This document shows, piece after piece, positions 44,913 through 57,700 of a DNA stretch of 64,000 nucleotides. Both the position numbers and the translations under genes were made by a program. The notes under the pieces were generated by a model. It searched no databases and was not told where the DNA came from. It saw only the letters and a program-made list of their open reading frames with translations. The DNA lies in assembly GCF_003672135.1 (NCBI RefSeq), contig NC_039517.1, forward strand, positions 4,650,001-4,714,000, given 5' to 3'. The DNA is from Ooceraea biroi (Eukaryota > Arthropoda > Insecta > Hymenoptera > Formicidae). Numbering within the stretch: the first letter of the stretch is position 1; each line of letters opens with the position of its first letter.

Positions 44913-46417
44913 TGCTCGTATCTTACGCGTCCGCGGAGTCGATTGGGATTTCGCTGGGACGTTGATAGATCGTTCAGCCAATTGAGAAGCAAAACTAACG
45001 CCTCGCGCGTATATTTGAAAGAGAAAATTTGCTTTGGAGGAGGATAACGTGATAACGGATGTGAGACGCGAAGCAGAAGGGCTCTTCACACGCGTAAAAG
45101 AAAGCAACAAGGGAGCGAGAGCGAGACGGCCGGCTCCCTCGCCGTCGTGACTCGGTATCACGGATGGCTAGGTCGCACGGCAGGCCTGCTACGTGTGCGT
45201 GCGCCTGCGAGAAGCGCCAGAAAAGCGGGCCGAGAACGAAGGAAGCCCAAGAGGCAAGGGACGCCGATCCATTACGAGAAAAGTGCACGTGCCACGGATA
45301 GAGCGACCCTCGAGCGACGAGAGAAAGAGAGAAACTGGACGAAAAGATACGGAAGCGAAGGGAAAAGGGAGCGCGCAAGAAGCCGAACTTCGTAAAAGGA
45401 AACGTAGACGCGGAGACTCTTGATGCACTGCCTCGGCTACGAGTTACGACAAGAAGAGAGTGGTGGTATTTTCAGCTGAATGGAACCAAAGGAGAAAGGA
45501 AGAGGGTGGGGGTGGGGAGGACGCTAGAAATACGAACTGGCATACGCGCGAAAAACGCGATTGACCAAACTTCTCTCGCGGGGATGGGAAGCGGGACGTG
45601 AAATCGTAGATTTCAGAGAGAATATGCAATGCAAGTGGCGAGGGGAGGGGGAGGAAGATATCCAGGTGGAATTAACGGAGCAACGAAGAGAAAGAGAGAG
45701 AGGGAGAGGAAAGCACACCGGGATGAGAGAAGAGAGAAAGAGAAAGAGAACTCGACACAACGGAGATGGAGCCTACACGTGAGCGAGCACGACGAAGACG
45801 GGAAGAACGAGCGAGTTCGACGACGGAACTGGGAGGGACGCGCGAGAGGGAGACGATGAATACACTTGACTCCCCCCACCGGGGGCACAACGCGACAGCG
45901 GAGCGGCGGCGCGAGCCCTCTCTCCTCCCTGAGTTTTATGAATGAATACTCTCCCGTCACGCAGCGGACTAACATTGGCATCGACGCGCGCTGCGTCTCT
46001 CTCTCTCCCTCTCCCCCCTCTCTGTCTTATATACTCCGTTGCTTTTCCTCCCTTTCTGGTTTACTTGGGCCGTCGCTTCCTTTCTTTCTCTCTCCCTCCC
46101 GCCCCCAGCCCTCCTTCCCCTCACTCGTTCCCGTGATCGTCAAGTTGCACGAAGTGCATCAGTGTATCGGTGCACACATTCAAGCTCAACGTGTGACGAC
46201 GAGCGCGCACGCGAGTAAATACAGAGTCGGCTAATGCTCGGGTGCGGGTCCGCCGCTGTCCGTTCCTTCCTCCATTCGGTTCGCCGCTTCGTTCATTCAT
46301 GTCCGAGCCGCACGCTTTAACTGGTAGCTCACCTCGACCGTCCTGAGAGACCCCCACCTCCTCCTCCTCCTCTTCCTCCTCGCGCTGCGCTCGGATCAGA
46401 TCTCTTTTCCGCCGTAC

Positions 46418-46448
46418 CGTCCGTCCGTCCGTCCGTCCATCCGTCCAT
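46418..46448. repeat. (CCGT)n microsatellite
   Basis: Four to five CCGT units with a CCAT interruption, in the CpG-rich zone. Confidence 0.85.
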
Positions 46449-46500
46449 TCGTACGTTCGACGTCGCCCACCGTCATTCGCTGTCGTCGTCGTTGACGTCA

Positions 46501-48130
46501 CGCTAGATGAAGAAACGAGCCGACATTTTCCGAGAATGACTGCAGTTCCTTGCGTGACCTTCTTTCATTGGCCGGGTAGTAGGGCGGACTATCTTTCCAA
46601 CCGTGATGACCTTCGCGCCAGCACGAAGGGTATGCGAGTCCGCGATACAATTTCTGATATATTCGTTCGGGAGACTTGAAGAAATGTTTCTCGTATGATG
46701 GTAGAACATTCGCAAGAAGAGTTTGTTTAATAAAGGAGTGTGAAATTTATTATAAAATAAAACTATTTATATGAACACATTAATATAAAAAATACATTTA
46801 CATATAAAATATGATTATTAGCCACACGTATGCCTACAAAAGTATCAGTGAAGTAAGAAGGCGATAAAATGCTAATAATGCTATCAACGCCTAAGAAGTG
46901 TTTGCTGAATATTTACTGAATAATGAGGAAATTTAGAGGTTCATTTACGTACACGCTTATCGCGCAGAATTTGCACAGATCCTTTCTCCAAATTGGCTCG
47001 TTCAATTAATTTGCACATCTGCGCAAATAAACGGGGTCAGCCCTTCGACCTGCCCGAGTCGCGCGATAACGACGACATCGCGCGCTTATAACGGCATCGG
47101 CGTATAAACAAAAGCGACGACTGTCGAACAGTAAAGTTTTTAGCGGCGCGGTAGAAACGCGGATGTCGCGAGCACACTTTACGGCCTCTCTTCGTCGACG
47201 GAATAATCGACGATAAAAAGCAACGAGACGTAATTACACGTTACTAACGCAAACACGCTGTTTTAGTGGCTTTGTCGAATGGCACGGCGAATCGAGCCGC
47301 CTGTCGGGGATACCGTGTGTCGATAAAAAACTCGTTGCCCGCAGGCGCGAGGTTGAGTTTCCTTCACGAGTGGCACTTCCGGCAAGTCCCGGGAATCATT
47401 CATAAATTCGGCCCGGCGTCGTCGAACGCGACGACACGTTCGCTACTCTTCTGAGGAGCCACTCGCGATTCACCAACTATATTTTGCGCTGTTTCGTGTA
47501 TGATGTAACTGTACGAGCACGATATGCCCGCGCCCTCCCCCCATCGTAGTAGCCTCTTTCATCTTCCTCTTTGCACCTCCCATCCTTGCAATCAGTCACG
47601 CATACGTCGTGATAAATTAACTGGAAAACGGACTGCCGACTTTGCGGCAAGACTCGCAGCGCACTTCGAAGCGAATTTGATTGCAATTTTAACAACTGAA
47701 TATTCGTTTTATCGAGACCATGCGAATTCCGATATCATTTGTTTTTAAGAAGGTTTCATTGAAAGTATCTTGAAGATCATATATTTGTAATTCTTGAAAG
47801 AAAGATAAATATTTATATATAAAATGTCTATTCAAGTCATATACACATCTTATGAAAATGTCCAGGAAGAGACACTTCTTCGATTCTGTTCTCTCTCTCT
47901 CTCTCTCTTTCTTGATGATTCAAAGCTCTGACTCAAATTATAAATAATGTATTTATTACATCTCTCGAGATTCGCAATTACGCTTTGTATCTAATTACAG
48001 AGTCCAACGCTGCTTAGCGTCGTTGAATCGAACTTTAATGAATCAGCTTTGAGAAAATGTGTATCACGGGACGTGATGCAGCTACTCGGATACCACAACG
48101 CCGATTATTAATTACGCGGGACGCGCTGTC
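46501..48130. other. Noncoding, no feature recognised
   Basis: AT-rich stretch (46.7-47.0 kb), then a moderately GC-rich segment and a CT repeat near 47892-47908. No open frame with recognisable similarity. Confidence 0.6.
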
Positions 48131-49000
48131 GAGGCCCTCATTCATAAGCCCGACGAAGGAGCGGAGGCGAAGTAGCAGCGTGGCCGAGCGTCAAGAAGCC
48201 CGGAAGTCGCGGCGCGAGAAAATCATTATCGTCGATTAGCATCGCGGAAATTGATAAAGCGCGTTGCATCATCGCGAGCAGGCAGACAAGCAGACAGGCA
48301 AGCAGGCAGGAAAGGGTTGCACCGATCATCGGGGAAATAATAACAATACACCGTCGTTGTTGTTGTGGGAAACGGCATAAGAACGTGACGGACAACCGTG
48401 AGCAGCCGGAGGATGCACTGCCGGGTGCGGGATGCGGAAGAAAAGGGGAAGAAACGACGCCAAAGAGATAGATAACGGGAGAGAGGGAGGAGAGGGAGGA
48501 TTGCGCGCCGAAGGGGCGGGTTAACCCAACTCAGAGGAGTTGAGGGAGCGCGAGAGCGAGAAAGAGAGAGATAGGGAGAGAAAGACGGAAAAGGATGACC
48601 GCAGGAAGGAAGTTGGCCTGGCCCCGGTGTACAGGTTGTCCGGCAACACCTACGGTGATCGAGAAACAGGAGAAGGAGGGGAGGGGGAGGGGGAGAGAGA
48701 AGCGCGCAACACACAGGACGAAAAGGAAAAAGACGCACCTCGACGGTGGCCGAGGGAGAGAGGATGCAGGAACAAAAGGAACGTGAATAGATAGCGATAG
48801 AGAGCGCCGGAGCAGAAGCCGGCCGCCGCTGCTGGACGCGGCGCGGCGCGGCGCGGCGGTACGGTATATACTTGCCGAAGGCTGAGCAGGTTTTTGCCAC
48901 GTTTTTTGCGGCGTTTATTATAACTAGGAAGCTGATGTGCTCTCTCTCCCCGGAGCCCTACCCCGTAATCTCGGAGCGATCGCCGCGCGCGGAGTGTGTC

Positions 49001-49052
49001 CGCTCGCGCGCGCGTACGCGTACGCGCGCATACGTACGCGCGCGCGCACGTA
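49001..49052. repeat. Alternating CG/TA purine-pyrimidine tract
   Basis: About 50 bp of almost strictly alternating pyrimidine and purine (CGCGCGCGTACGCGTACGCG and similar), a classic Z-DNA-prone composition. Confidence 0.8.
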
Positions 49053-49498
49053 CGAAACGTTGCACGTGAGTGTGCAACATTTATCGGAGCTGTACGCTCA
49101 CCGTCGGAGGAGACGGCGAGGTGTAGCCGAGGGAGGGAGAGAGAGAGAAACGGGATGGAGAGCGTGAGAACGCGTAAACTTGTAAGGTATGAAGGAGCGC
49201 GAGGAAGGGAGATATATCGCCGTGCTCCTTTCCACGGTGTTGGAAAAAGGTGGTGATGGTACATTGGTGATGGTGGTAGTGGTGGTGGTGGTGGTTGCTG
49301 TTGGAGCCGGGTGTCTTGACTCGTACACGCCAGAAAGACACACGCGTCAACGTCATTTCCTCTACACAGCGAGTTTCTCTTTTTCTCCCTTGGTCTTTCC
49401 CTCCCCCTCTCCCCCTCACGCCGTCTTCTCTCTCATATCCTTTTTCTTATTTCGCCTTGGACATACCCGAAGAGAAAATAATGCGCTACAAAGTCGGA

Positions 49499-49526
49499 GT
49501 GCTCGCTCGCTCGCTCGCTCGCTCGT
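49499..49526. repeat. (CTCG)n microsatellite
   Basis: About six CTCG units in tandem, ending in a TTCG variant. Confidence 0.9.
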
Positions 49527-51940
49527 TCACTTGCTTGCTGGATTGCCAGTAGTCGTGAATTCATTTGACGCCAGTTAGTAAAGAGAGAGAAAAAGTAATT
49601 AAACGAGTGGCGTTTAGTCTTCCGTCGGAAAGCTGCACCTTTGCATGACATACGATAAATTCAGCAAGAAGCATAATATCTTTACCGAATACTCTGAGTT
49701 CATAAAGCCTTAATGTTGCATATACGGACTTTCGAATTCGGTGTTTTCCATGTGCAAAGCTCTAAGAAAAAATTTCATGTACTTTTATATACAATTTTTG
49801 CAATTCTCCAGCGTACGTTAATATCATTATTTTAACTCACGTATATCATGTGTAGAAAGAATAAAATCGCCCTGCGAATTTTCAACTTCTTATTAAAAAC
49901 ATGATATTTCAAGTGATCCCGAGAGCGTTCAGCCTGACGTCGAAGATAGAGAGGTGCCCGATAACAGCTCGCATGACGCCATAATACATCACTTCCTCGC
50001 GAGAATCCGCGTTTACGCGAAAAGATGTGAGCGTGCCCGACAAAGAGTTTTCACTTCACCTTGTAGCCCTCGCGTGCAAGGAGGATTACGGGTAGCGAGC
50101 GAGTTACTACCTTCCCATCCCCTTCGTCCTGCGTCCCCTTAGTCCCCTGACCGATCAAGCGATCCGGCTCACCTGGGCCGCGCTACGGTCACTTGACTTC
50201 CGGTAACCCGGGCGGGCGCACGCACGGGATGGCCCACGGCCATGTAAACGTGACTTCTCTCTCTCTCTCTCTCCCTTCCTCTTTCTCTTTCCCTCGTTAA
50301 CGCTTCCGCTCTCCTTTTCTAGATGATTTTGCAAACTCTTGACTGCGATCTTCCGCGTGTAACGGCCCTACAATGAACACGCTCGGTGCTCGTAACTGGC
50401 GAACAAGAGCGGAAATTTTTATTGACTAAACAAAATTTCATATAATCATCCTGCAGCAGCAACATAATATATAATTACATAAAATCAAATGTTTAAATGA
50501 TAATGAAAATTTTTAAGTAAAATTTTTATGTGTGTGCACGATTTGAGCGGTACACTGTTGGTAGCAACGTACTGACAAGAGTCCACCGTAAGTAAGCGTA
50601 ATTATGCTGTTTGAATGTTTTCTACCAGTCGAGAGTTTCATTTGACTTCATCTTAGTCACCAGCCGTCTGCGAAGAATGAATGGCTGCCGCGGTAATTGT
50701 CCGGGCAATTAATCTACGAATTGCGCAAGCTCGGACTGGCGGAGAGGCAGGTTGAAAAATATTTGACGCACGATGAGGCGATGCGATAGAACGCGAATAC
50801 GATTGCGTAATATCGCGAGGGAACGCACTGTGATTTGCCGCACCGCTTGGCGGCGCCGCGTTAAATAACTGCCGCCGCTTTCTCGCCAAACTTTGCGTTT
50901 ATTGTGCGGCTATTCGAAAGGATTGTCCCAACGATAGTTTTCTCTCGCAATACGCGATTATTGCGGCACATCGGGACGCAGATCGTTGCCGCGTGAAAGT
51001 CCACCGCTCGCCATGACAGAAGAGAGGACGAAGGGTGGCGAGGAGCGAGGAAAGAGTAGGAAGCAGAGAGGGAAGAGGCGACAATTTCCGGTCTCTCACT
51101 CTCTCCGTCTTTCTCTCTCTTGTTCGCTTTGAACACACGTCGACTCGGCGGTGTCGCCTATTTTTATCTTCGTTACTGAGCATTCGGTCGACGAGGCGTT
51201 TCGAAAAATCGGCATAAAGTGTGATTTGTTACCGAGAGTTGTGCGTTGCTTTGATAATTATTATTTAATCTTTAGAACCAAACCGACAAATTCTTCGTTT
51301 CAACAACAACAAAGACAAAAAAATATGTTGACTAATAACGACGTCTTCACGTAAAATCGCATTCATTACAGCAATGAATGCATTGCGCGCTTTGCCACAT
51401 CTTACTCCGCGAACGTTGAATCTGTTTAGTCGAGAAAACTAACAAAAACTGAAAACTCTTTAGCGCACAATTATTCTTTCTATTAATTTCTCAAACGACG
51501 CGCGATCAGCATGTGGTACACAATGAGGCGATTGAATGAATAGAGCGATCCGACGAAGGCGGTAACCCCGAGTAAGACAGTATAGCTCTGCAAATAGATA
51601 TACTCGCGTATACGCGTAACGTATGGAAGCAGATTATCCTCGAAACGAGTTCTCGGTTTAACTCCCACGCATACAATAACCTTGAGGCAGGTGCGGCATA
51701 AGAAGCGCTCGGATAACGATAAGTATACGCCAGAGCTCGATTTACAGCTTATTATGTACCGCATGTCGACGATCGGTTCAACCCCGCGAATCGCCGTTAA
51801 AACGTTATTGCCACTTCATCTGCTCCGATTTCTCTCTTCTTTCTTTTTAGCGCAGCTTCATTCGATCGACGTTATCGTTTGGGGATACTAAACTCTTCAC
51901 TACAGTATACAGATCGAAGGAACCCGCTAAAATATCAGAG

Positions 51941-52026
51941 TAATAAAGTAAATAATAAATAATAAATAAAATAAATAAATAAAATAAATAAAATAAAGTA
52001 AATAATACATCATAAATTAATAAATA
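51941..52026. repeat. (AATA/AAATA)n low-complexity repeat
   Basis: Repeated AAATAA/AATAAA units with occasional AAGTA, about 85 bp, AT-only apart from a few bases. Confidence 0.9.
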
Positions 52027-53389
52027 GTACATAATAAGGTAATTCTTGATTACGATGGGAATACGGCGAGATCATCCACGGTTTACGTAACTTCGCGTGT
52101 CGACTCGTTGAGACAGTGTTGGAAATGTGAATCCTTGTAGTTTGAAATTTAGGACAGATATTAGATACGAGAGATCTCGAAGCTGAGTGGAGCAAAGAAT
52201 AGCGGCGGTCGCTGCAAATGCCACGTCCAATTAATTTGATCCATCGATTAATTACGATTCTATTCGGATGGACAAGCCTGCATGATTAATCGACTTTATC
52301 GACACTGGCTGTGTCGTGCAATCGATGGTTGGTTACGTTTCTTTCGTGTAGCAATTTGCAAGAGATTCGCTCACTTATCGTGCATCTCGTGCTTATCAGA
52401 ATCGCGATCTGTCTTCGATTGTTAATTTCATCTTCGATACGTTTATCGACTACCTAATCTCCGGAATTTGTTAGTGGAGATTCAATGCATCTCGTTATAG
52501 TCTTCAGGCTATTTTCATTATGCAATAGTAATTAATCAGTAGCATGTGCATGAAAACTAGGAAAAAGAATTATTGTTTACAAAACAACGAAAATTACAAA
52601 TAAATAGTAAATTAAATCAATTAATCAGAGGAATTAACAATGCACAGATTTTGCTTTTCTCGAATATTTGTGAGCCGACTGTTGAAACAGACAAGGGACT
52701 TGCAAGGAAGTGGGGACAAAAGCGGAAAGAGGTCGAGAAGGTGGAACGAAGAGGGGACATCGTGTAGTAAACGTAGTAAGACACGACCGGAAGTCAGCTA
52801 TCAAGAGATGCTCCTTTTACTCTAAATCATTCATTAAAAGTGACTCCTCTTTATCTTTTCCTTCTTACACGAGGTCCAATTCAGATGGTAATATGCCGCA
52901 ATTGTAAAAATTTTCAACTGTAATCTCTACATATGTATTGCTGTTTTCTCAGTTGCAAAGAGAATTCAAGTACGCCAAGTGTCGAACCGTTACGTACATC
53001 ACACCGCACTTTTTAAATAAATTATCAGCAAAATGCATCAATAATACATAAACATATGTTAATAAAGTTGATATGATTGAAGAAATACCTGTATTAATCT
53101 TTAATTCGATTTTGAAGCAAAATCTTTTGTAGATACACGGATCAATCTAATAGAACGAATCGGTCACGTATCATCATATCTTCATCATTGTAATCCGAGA
53201 TTACATTATTTTAGACTCCTCTCCCCATCATCGATTGCACGTGATCGATTGATACGCATTACGATGCATCATGTAACGAACGAGACGACGGAAACAATGT
53301 TAATCGAAAAAACCGTTGTCCGAACAAGCGAGAGAAGATAAGTTGTTGTCGAGAGCTATCTATGGAAGCGGGCTCGGAAACGACCAAGT

Positions 53390-53760
53390 GACGCGGAACG
53401 GAGAAGGATGCCGGGGAAACGTAAGAAGAAAAGGGAGAGAAAGAGAGAGAAAGAAATCAAGAGACAGAGAGGGGGTTAGTAATGAATGACGGCAAAAGAA
53501 GCAGGTAGAGACGAGTGCGAGCGAGGCGGCCGATGATCGACGTAGCGGGAGGGAACTGGTGAATGAATGCGAGAGCGACAAGGACGGCGATAGAGGATGG
53601 CATGGGACGGAGAGAGAGGGAGGCAGGCGGTAGAAGTAGAATGAGAGAGAAAGAGAGAGAGTCCGAGGAGAGATCGAGGCTAAAGCAGTAGCGCAGCACG
53701 TACATGGGATACGGCTAGGGGTTCAGGCTGGGGGGAGAGGGACGCGGGGGAGAGAAGAGT
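53390..53760 (+). repeat. Polypurine (GA-rich) tract
   Basis: Plus strand is dominated by A and G, with GAGA and GGGAG runs (for example AAAGAGAGAGAAAGA). It resembles the tracts at 45.2-45.85 and 48.46-48.8 kb and could form H-DNA or attract GAGA-binding factors. Confidence 0.6.
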
Positions 53761-54716
53761 TATTTTGGTACGTGTATCGAAATCAGAATGCAACAACGCA
53801 CACTCGTCCACCGGTGCGTCGTAGCAGCGTTACTTTATGAGCGGTGATGGTCTAACAAGCGCTCGGAGCTTGAAACATGTGACAATAATTTCGAGTCGCT
53901 TGGACGATTATTCAAAGTTAACGCAGTCCTTTAACAATCTCGATCAATAATTATAAAAAATTAAATTATGTATGCACATTTCGAAATCAACGTGTGTAAT
54001 GTGATGGCGATTCAACAAGCGTGCTTGGGGTTGTTCGCATGACATAAAAATTCGAATCGGTTGAAAGATAATTTAGTCAGCGGTTCTTAAATAATTAATA
54101 GATGAATGTAAAACATATAGGTTTATATTAAATTACATGGTTTCAGTTTATTATGCAATCCTCCATATCCTGCATTTGGAATTATTATGTAATTCAGTAT
54201 CAAACACGATATTAAAGGAGCGACACATTTACAAATCGTAAACCTGGGACACGAGATTTTTAAACGATCGCAGTTTACGAGAGCGCGCGAGGTACTCAAG
54301 TACAAGGGAATTCCGCAAAGTTCGGATCCTAAGATGGTCGAAATATTCTCACACTTCCGTGTGCCCATCGCGAAGGTATCGTGGTGTGCTCAATAAAATC
54401 GCGGAGTCATTTCTTAAGGGCCGCGCGGCTTGCAGTTGATTCCGGGGCGCGTTGCACAAGGCGGCCGTGTTGCATCCGTATTATGCAAACGCAACAACGA
54501 TTACCTACGAGCTGCCGGGGGAACACAAAGAGAGCACGGTGCGCGCGAACCCCGTAAGATTAAATCGTAGCTGGGAGCTAATAAAGTCGAGGTTCATTCT
54601 CTCCGTCGCACACTTTCGAAAAACGGCCGCCACGGCGCGATGGTGCTGTGGATCTTTCACGATTAGAGACACACGAAATGACATCCTTCATTTTGATTGA
54701 TGCCACCATGGTTTTG

Positions 54717-54796
54717 CCAAAGCAATGGTCTGCTTCGTTCTGAGTGGTCAAATTCTAATCTCTAATCTCCAATACGTAGTCTGATACAGGCGTTTC
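54717..54796. mobile_element. Short dispersed element (family B, copy 1)
   Basis: Shares TTCGTTCTGA, TGGTCAAATT or TGATCAAATT, AATCTCCAATACGTAGTC and TGATACgGGC with 61409-61485. This copy has a short internal duplication (TCTAATCTC) and a degraded left end. Confidence 0.6.
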
Positions 54797-54800
54797 CAGT

Positions 54801-57160
54801 GCGTACCGATTCCGCGTTGCCGTCCCTCTAAATCCAGCGCGCGTTATCAGAGTCATTCCACGCGAGCTACGTGGCTTCGACGTTACCACGGTCTCGCACC
54901 TAAGCGAGAGAGCCTGTCTTTCGTGTCTCGTATTTTAACAGATCGCTTCCGTCGACGGCGAAGCGTTTCGCGTATCCTGCCGCAGCGGAAGAATTATTCA
55001 ATGGCGTACTGGTTAACCGCGATTTCAATAGATTGCTTTATACGGCAGATACGGCCGCTTCGTTAGATCAGACAAGAACAAATGAAAAATCGTTCGGACT
55101 GGAAAATGCAATTCTTTCCGGTCTCCGACAAATTCCGCGAAATCGGATGTAACTTGAGTGATTGCAATTTCATGCACATCTGATATTCGCTTCTAATTAA
55201 ATTTCCCAACTTTAGAGAACCTTGAAATTTTGATTTAATTAATATTATATAATAAGAGTATATAAAGTACATATTATATGATATAAATTATGTAATAAAT
55301 ATATAAGTGAAATATATAATATTACATGTCTCTTTTTCGGTTAAATGCATCAACCCCCTCATTGTTAACTGGGATTATCAGCGTTCCGTTTTAATTTTTA
55401 ATGAAAGATCAAATGCATCTGCACTGCTGCGCCGACAGGAAACCGATCGACTCCGCGACAAAACTTTCAAAGTCGTCGCACCCTCGGTGCGATCTCTTTG
55501 TCGTCCGCGTTTTCTCCGTAAACACCGCGAAGCTTCGATGGAGCGAGCTCTTTCTTTGGTCTAGCCGCCTAGAGAACACCGATGTGCATGTGAGTGTGAG
55601 GGTGTGCGTGTGTGCTTTGAAAGTGTACCGACTCTATCGTGACGCGCGCGATCCCTTTGTTCTCGTCTTTCGGCCTTTCAGTCTAAAAAAGAAAAAAAAA
55701 ACGAAACATCGTTGTGCGAATTTGACGCGTGTGCGTCACACGAGAGTCGGATATAGGTGTACCGAAGGACTCCTCTTCGAGGAAAGAAGAGAAACGAGCG
55801 CGGCGGCGAGGAAAGGGGTAGGATGACCGCGAGGAGGAGAGGGCCGCGGGTCAGAGGGTGGGAGGAAGAGAGGGAGGAGGAGCAGGACACTCGGAGGGAG
55901 TTCGCAGAGTTCTGGCTGGGTGAGCACACGTCCGGTCATTATCGGAGCTTATCTACATGAGCACACCTCAAACGTACCTAACTAAACCTCGTCCCATGTA
56001 GCGAGAGTCAGCCGGCATTGTGGTCGTGTTTATAAAGAGCGTCTTTTTTCTCTCCTTTCTTCGCTAAAAAGGAGAAAGGAATGGAAAAATCACGCCATCT
56101 ACGGCGTATTTTGACGTTTGATCGAAAGCCGTGCTAGCTTCCGCCCGGCTAGCGTCCGAATATTGATCAGAAAGTCTTGAGAACTTACCATATTCGCGAA
56201 ACGCGCGGCATGTTTTGCGGACGATTGCTTATCTTACCTGAAACATGAATATAAGGCACATTATGTAGCAAAATCTAAATTCTCATACGAATTTGTAAAA
56301 ATAATTAAAAAAGATCTATATATTATATTATATTCTTATATTAACTAACCATTAAAAAATTAAAATTAAAAGAACAGATTTTTTTACGTACAACAGTGAA
56401 AATAGAATCACGATATGTATTCTAACGTTGCGAATTGGCAAAGCATTGAGAAGGAATTTTCTACGGCGATTTAACTCTGCGATTGAATCTGTTCTATGTT
56501 TCTATTTTCACCACGCATCCGCATCATAGGATCCTAATTCAGGCGTAGCTATTTCATTGATCTAGTTGAGGATTGTCCAATGTGTTCCTGAATTAAAGTT
56601 TAGAGACTATGGACACGTGTAGACAATCTTTTTTTCTTTGAAAGCTGCAAAAGTATTCTGTCCTTATTCTGCGTTTGTTCTCTTATCGTTTCATAAAAAT
56701 GCCAGCATGTAAATATAAGAAGGTGAGTTCTTTATCTAAGGATGCGGCAGATCGCGTTCTGCTCTCGCGTGTGATTCAGCGGTCCTGTAAGCGCAGAACC
56801 CGACCGAAGCGATATCTGGCGTATCTTGTATCACTGCGCCGAGATAACGTTCAAAACTGGGACGTGCGAAAATCTCGTCGTCAAAATGCAACAACTTGTT
56901 CCACTAATACACATATAAAATGTATTAGATGATTATGAAATTAGAGTGAAACAAGTTCATATACTTTGGAGACGAGATTTTCACACGTTCCGGTTTTAAA
57001 TGTTATAACGCAATATACATATATATTGGGACCAGAAAGTCCATGTCGACTGCCTTAGTAAAATTTAAATGCGAAGCTCTGCACTAGGAAAAAAGGATTA
57101 ATACAAAGTTTTGCCTCTGAACTCTGCCAAAAATAATCCGCACAGACGATTTTGGTAACC
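54801..57160. other. Noncoding, no gene recognised
   Basis: Mixed composition, with a GA-rich and CpG-rich patch at about 55740-55900. Open frames lack recognisable domains. Confidence 0.55.
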
Positions 57161-57700
57161 TTTACCTTTCGGTAAAGCTCCGTGACACGGGATTTCGAGT
57201 GGCTCCGGTTCGAGGAGTTGGGGAACGCTCTCGGCGAAGAGGAATGCGCGAAACGAGCGGCAGCGAGCAGCAGCCGTGAGAGTAAGCGCAGTGGCTGGGG
57301 CAGTTAGCCGCGCACCGACATCTAATTTCGGCGACCGTTCTCAAGGCGCGTTTCATCATCAGGTCGGTTACGTTAACGACGCATGGTGTATCGCGGCGGA
57401 GCAAGTGGAACAAGTTGTGTGCGTGCGCGGGGGCCCGGCGTGCTGCTGCTCGTTGAATCGTTTTCGAGGCACAGAGGTCAGCGGCGACGTGCACGAAGAG
57501 GGCAGCGGCGGTGGCGGCGGCGAGAGGTGGAACTACGCTTCGGTGCACCTGACGGAGTGCGACGAGTCGAATCGTGGCTCGACAGAGACCGAGAGGGCCC
57601 CAACGACGGGGTCCCAGTGACTCGTAAGCGAGCGTGGTCGCGAATACGGTCGAAACATGCGTGATCCAGTCCTCATTCGCAGCCTTGGAATCAGAAATGG
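57161..57700. other. CpG-rich island with open frames on both strands
   Basis: GC-rich block in AT-rich DNA. A 188-codon frame on the minus strand (57162-57728) and a 114-codon frame on the plus strand (57276-57620) overlap fully; neither resembles a known family, and both are explained by GC content and GGC triplets near 57505-57525. Could be an enhancer, a promoter or the first exon of an unrecognised transcript. Confidence 0.4.

Larger units (their letters stand above)
43721..46500. other. CpG-island and polypurine promoter-proximal zone
   Basis: Strongly GC- and CpG-rich at 43.8-44.6 kb, then purine-rich on the plus strand (44690-44920 and 45200-45850), then pyrimidine-rich (45985-46130). 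Includes an AAG run near 44750-44780, a G-run cluster at 44886-44912 and a CCGT microsatellite at 46418-46448. Long open frames on both strands overlap one another and translate to Arg/Ser/Leu-rich low-complexity sequence, so none is called as a gene. Likely upstream regulatory DNA of pointed, by position. Confidence 0.5.
48131..49600. other. Polypurine, triplet and alternating-GC low-complexity zone
   Basis: Contains a CAGA/CAGG repeat at about 48285-48312 and purine-rich tracts at 48460-48800 with G-runs near 48675-48695. Also present are GCGCG runs near 48838-48860, an alternating purine/pyrimidine tract at 49001-49052, a GGT repeat at 49262-49295 and (CTCG)n at 49499-49526. Overlapping open frames are artefacts of this composition. 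May be regulatory or structural DNA; no gene supported. Confidence 0.5.
49601..54700. other. Intergenic or far-upstream DNA, no gene recognised
   Basis: Mixed composition. It holds a CT repeat near 50255-50272, an AAATA-type low-complexity run (51941-52026), ETS-consensus sites at 50196-50204 and 52786-52794, and a purine-rich tract at 53390-53760. No frame resembles a known protein. Confidence 0.55.

Noticed and set aside
44295..45161. 288-codon minus-strand open frame, longest in the window
   Set aside because: Overlaps other long frames on both strands, translates to Arg/Ser/Leu-rich low-complexity sequence from GA/CT tracts, and shows no domain. Explained by composition.
48226..48900. 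224-codon minus-strand open frame
   Set aside because: Complement of a purine tract; Leu/Ser/Pro/Arg low complexity only.
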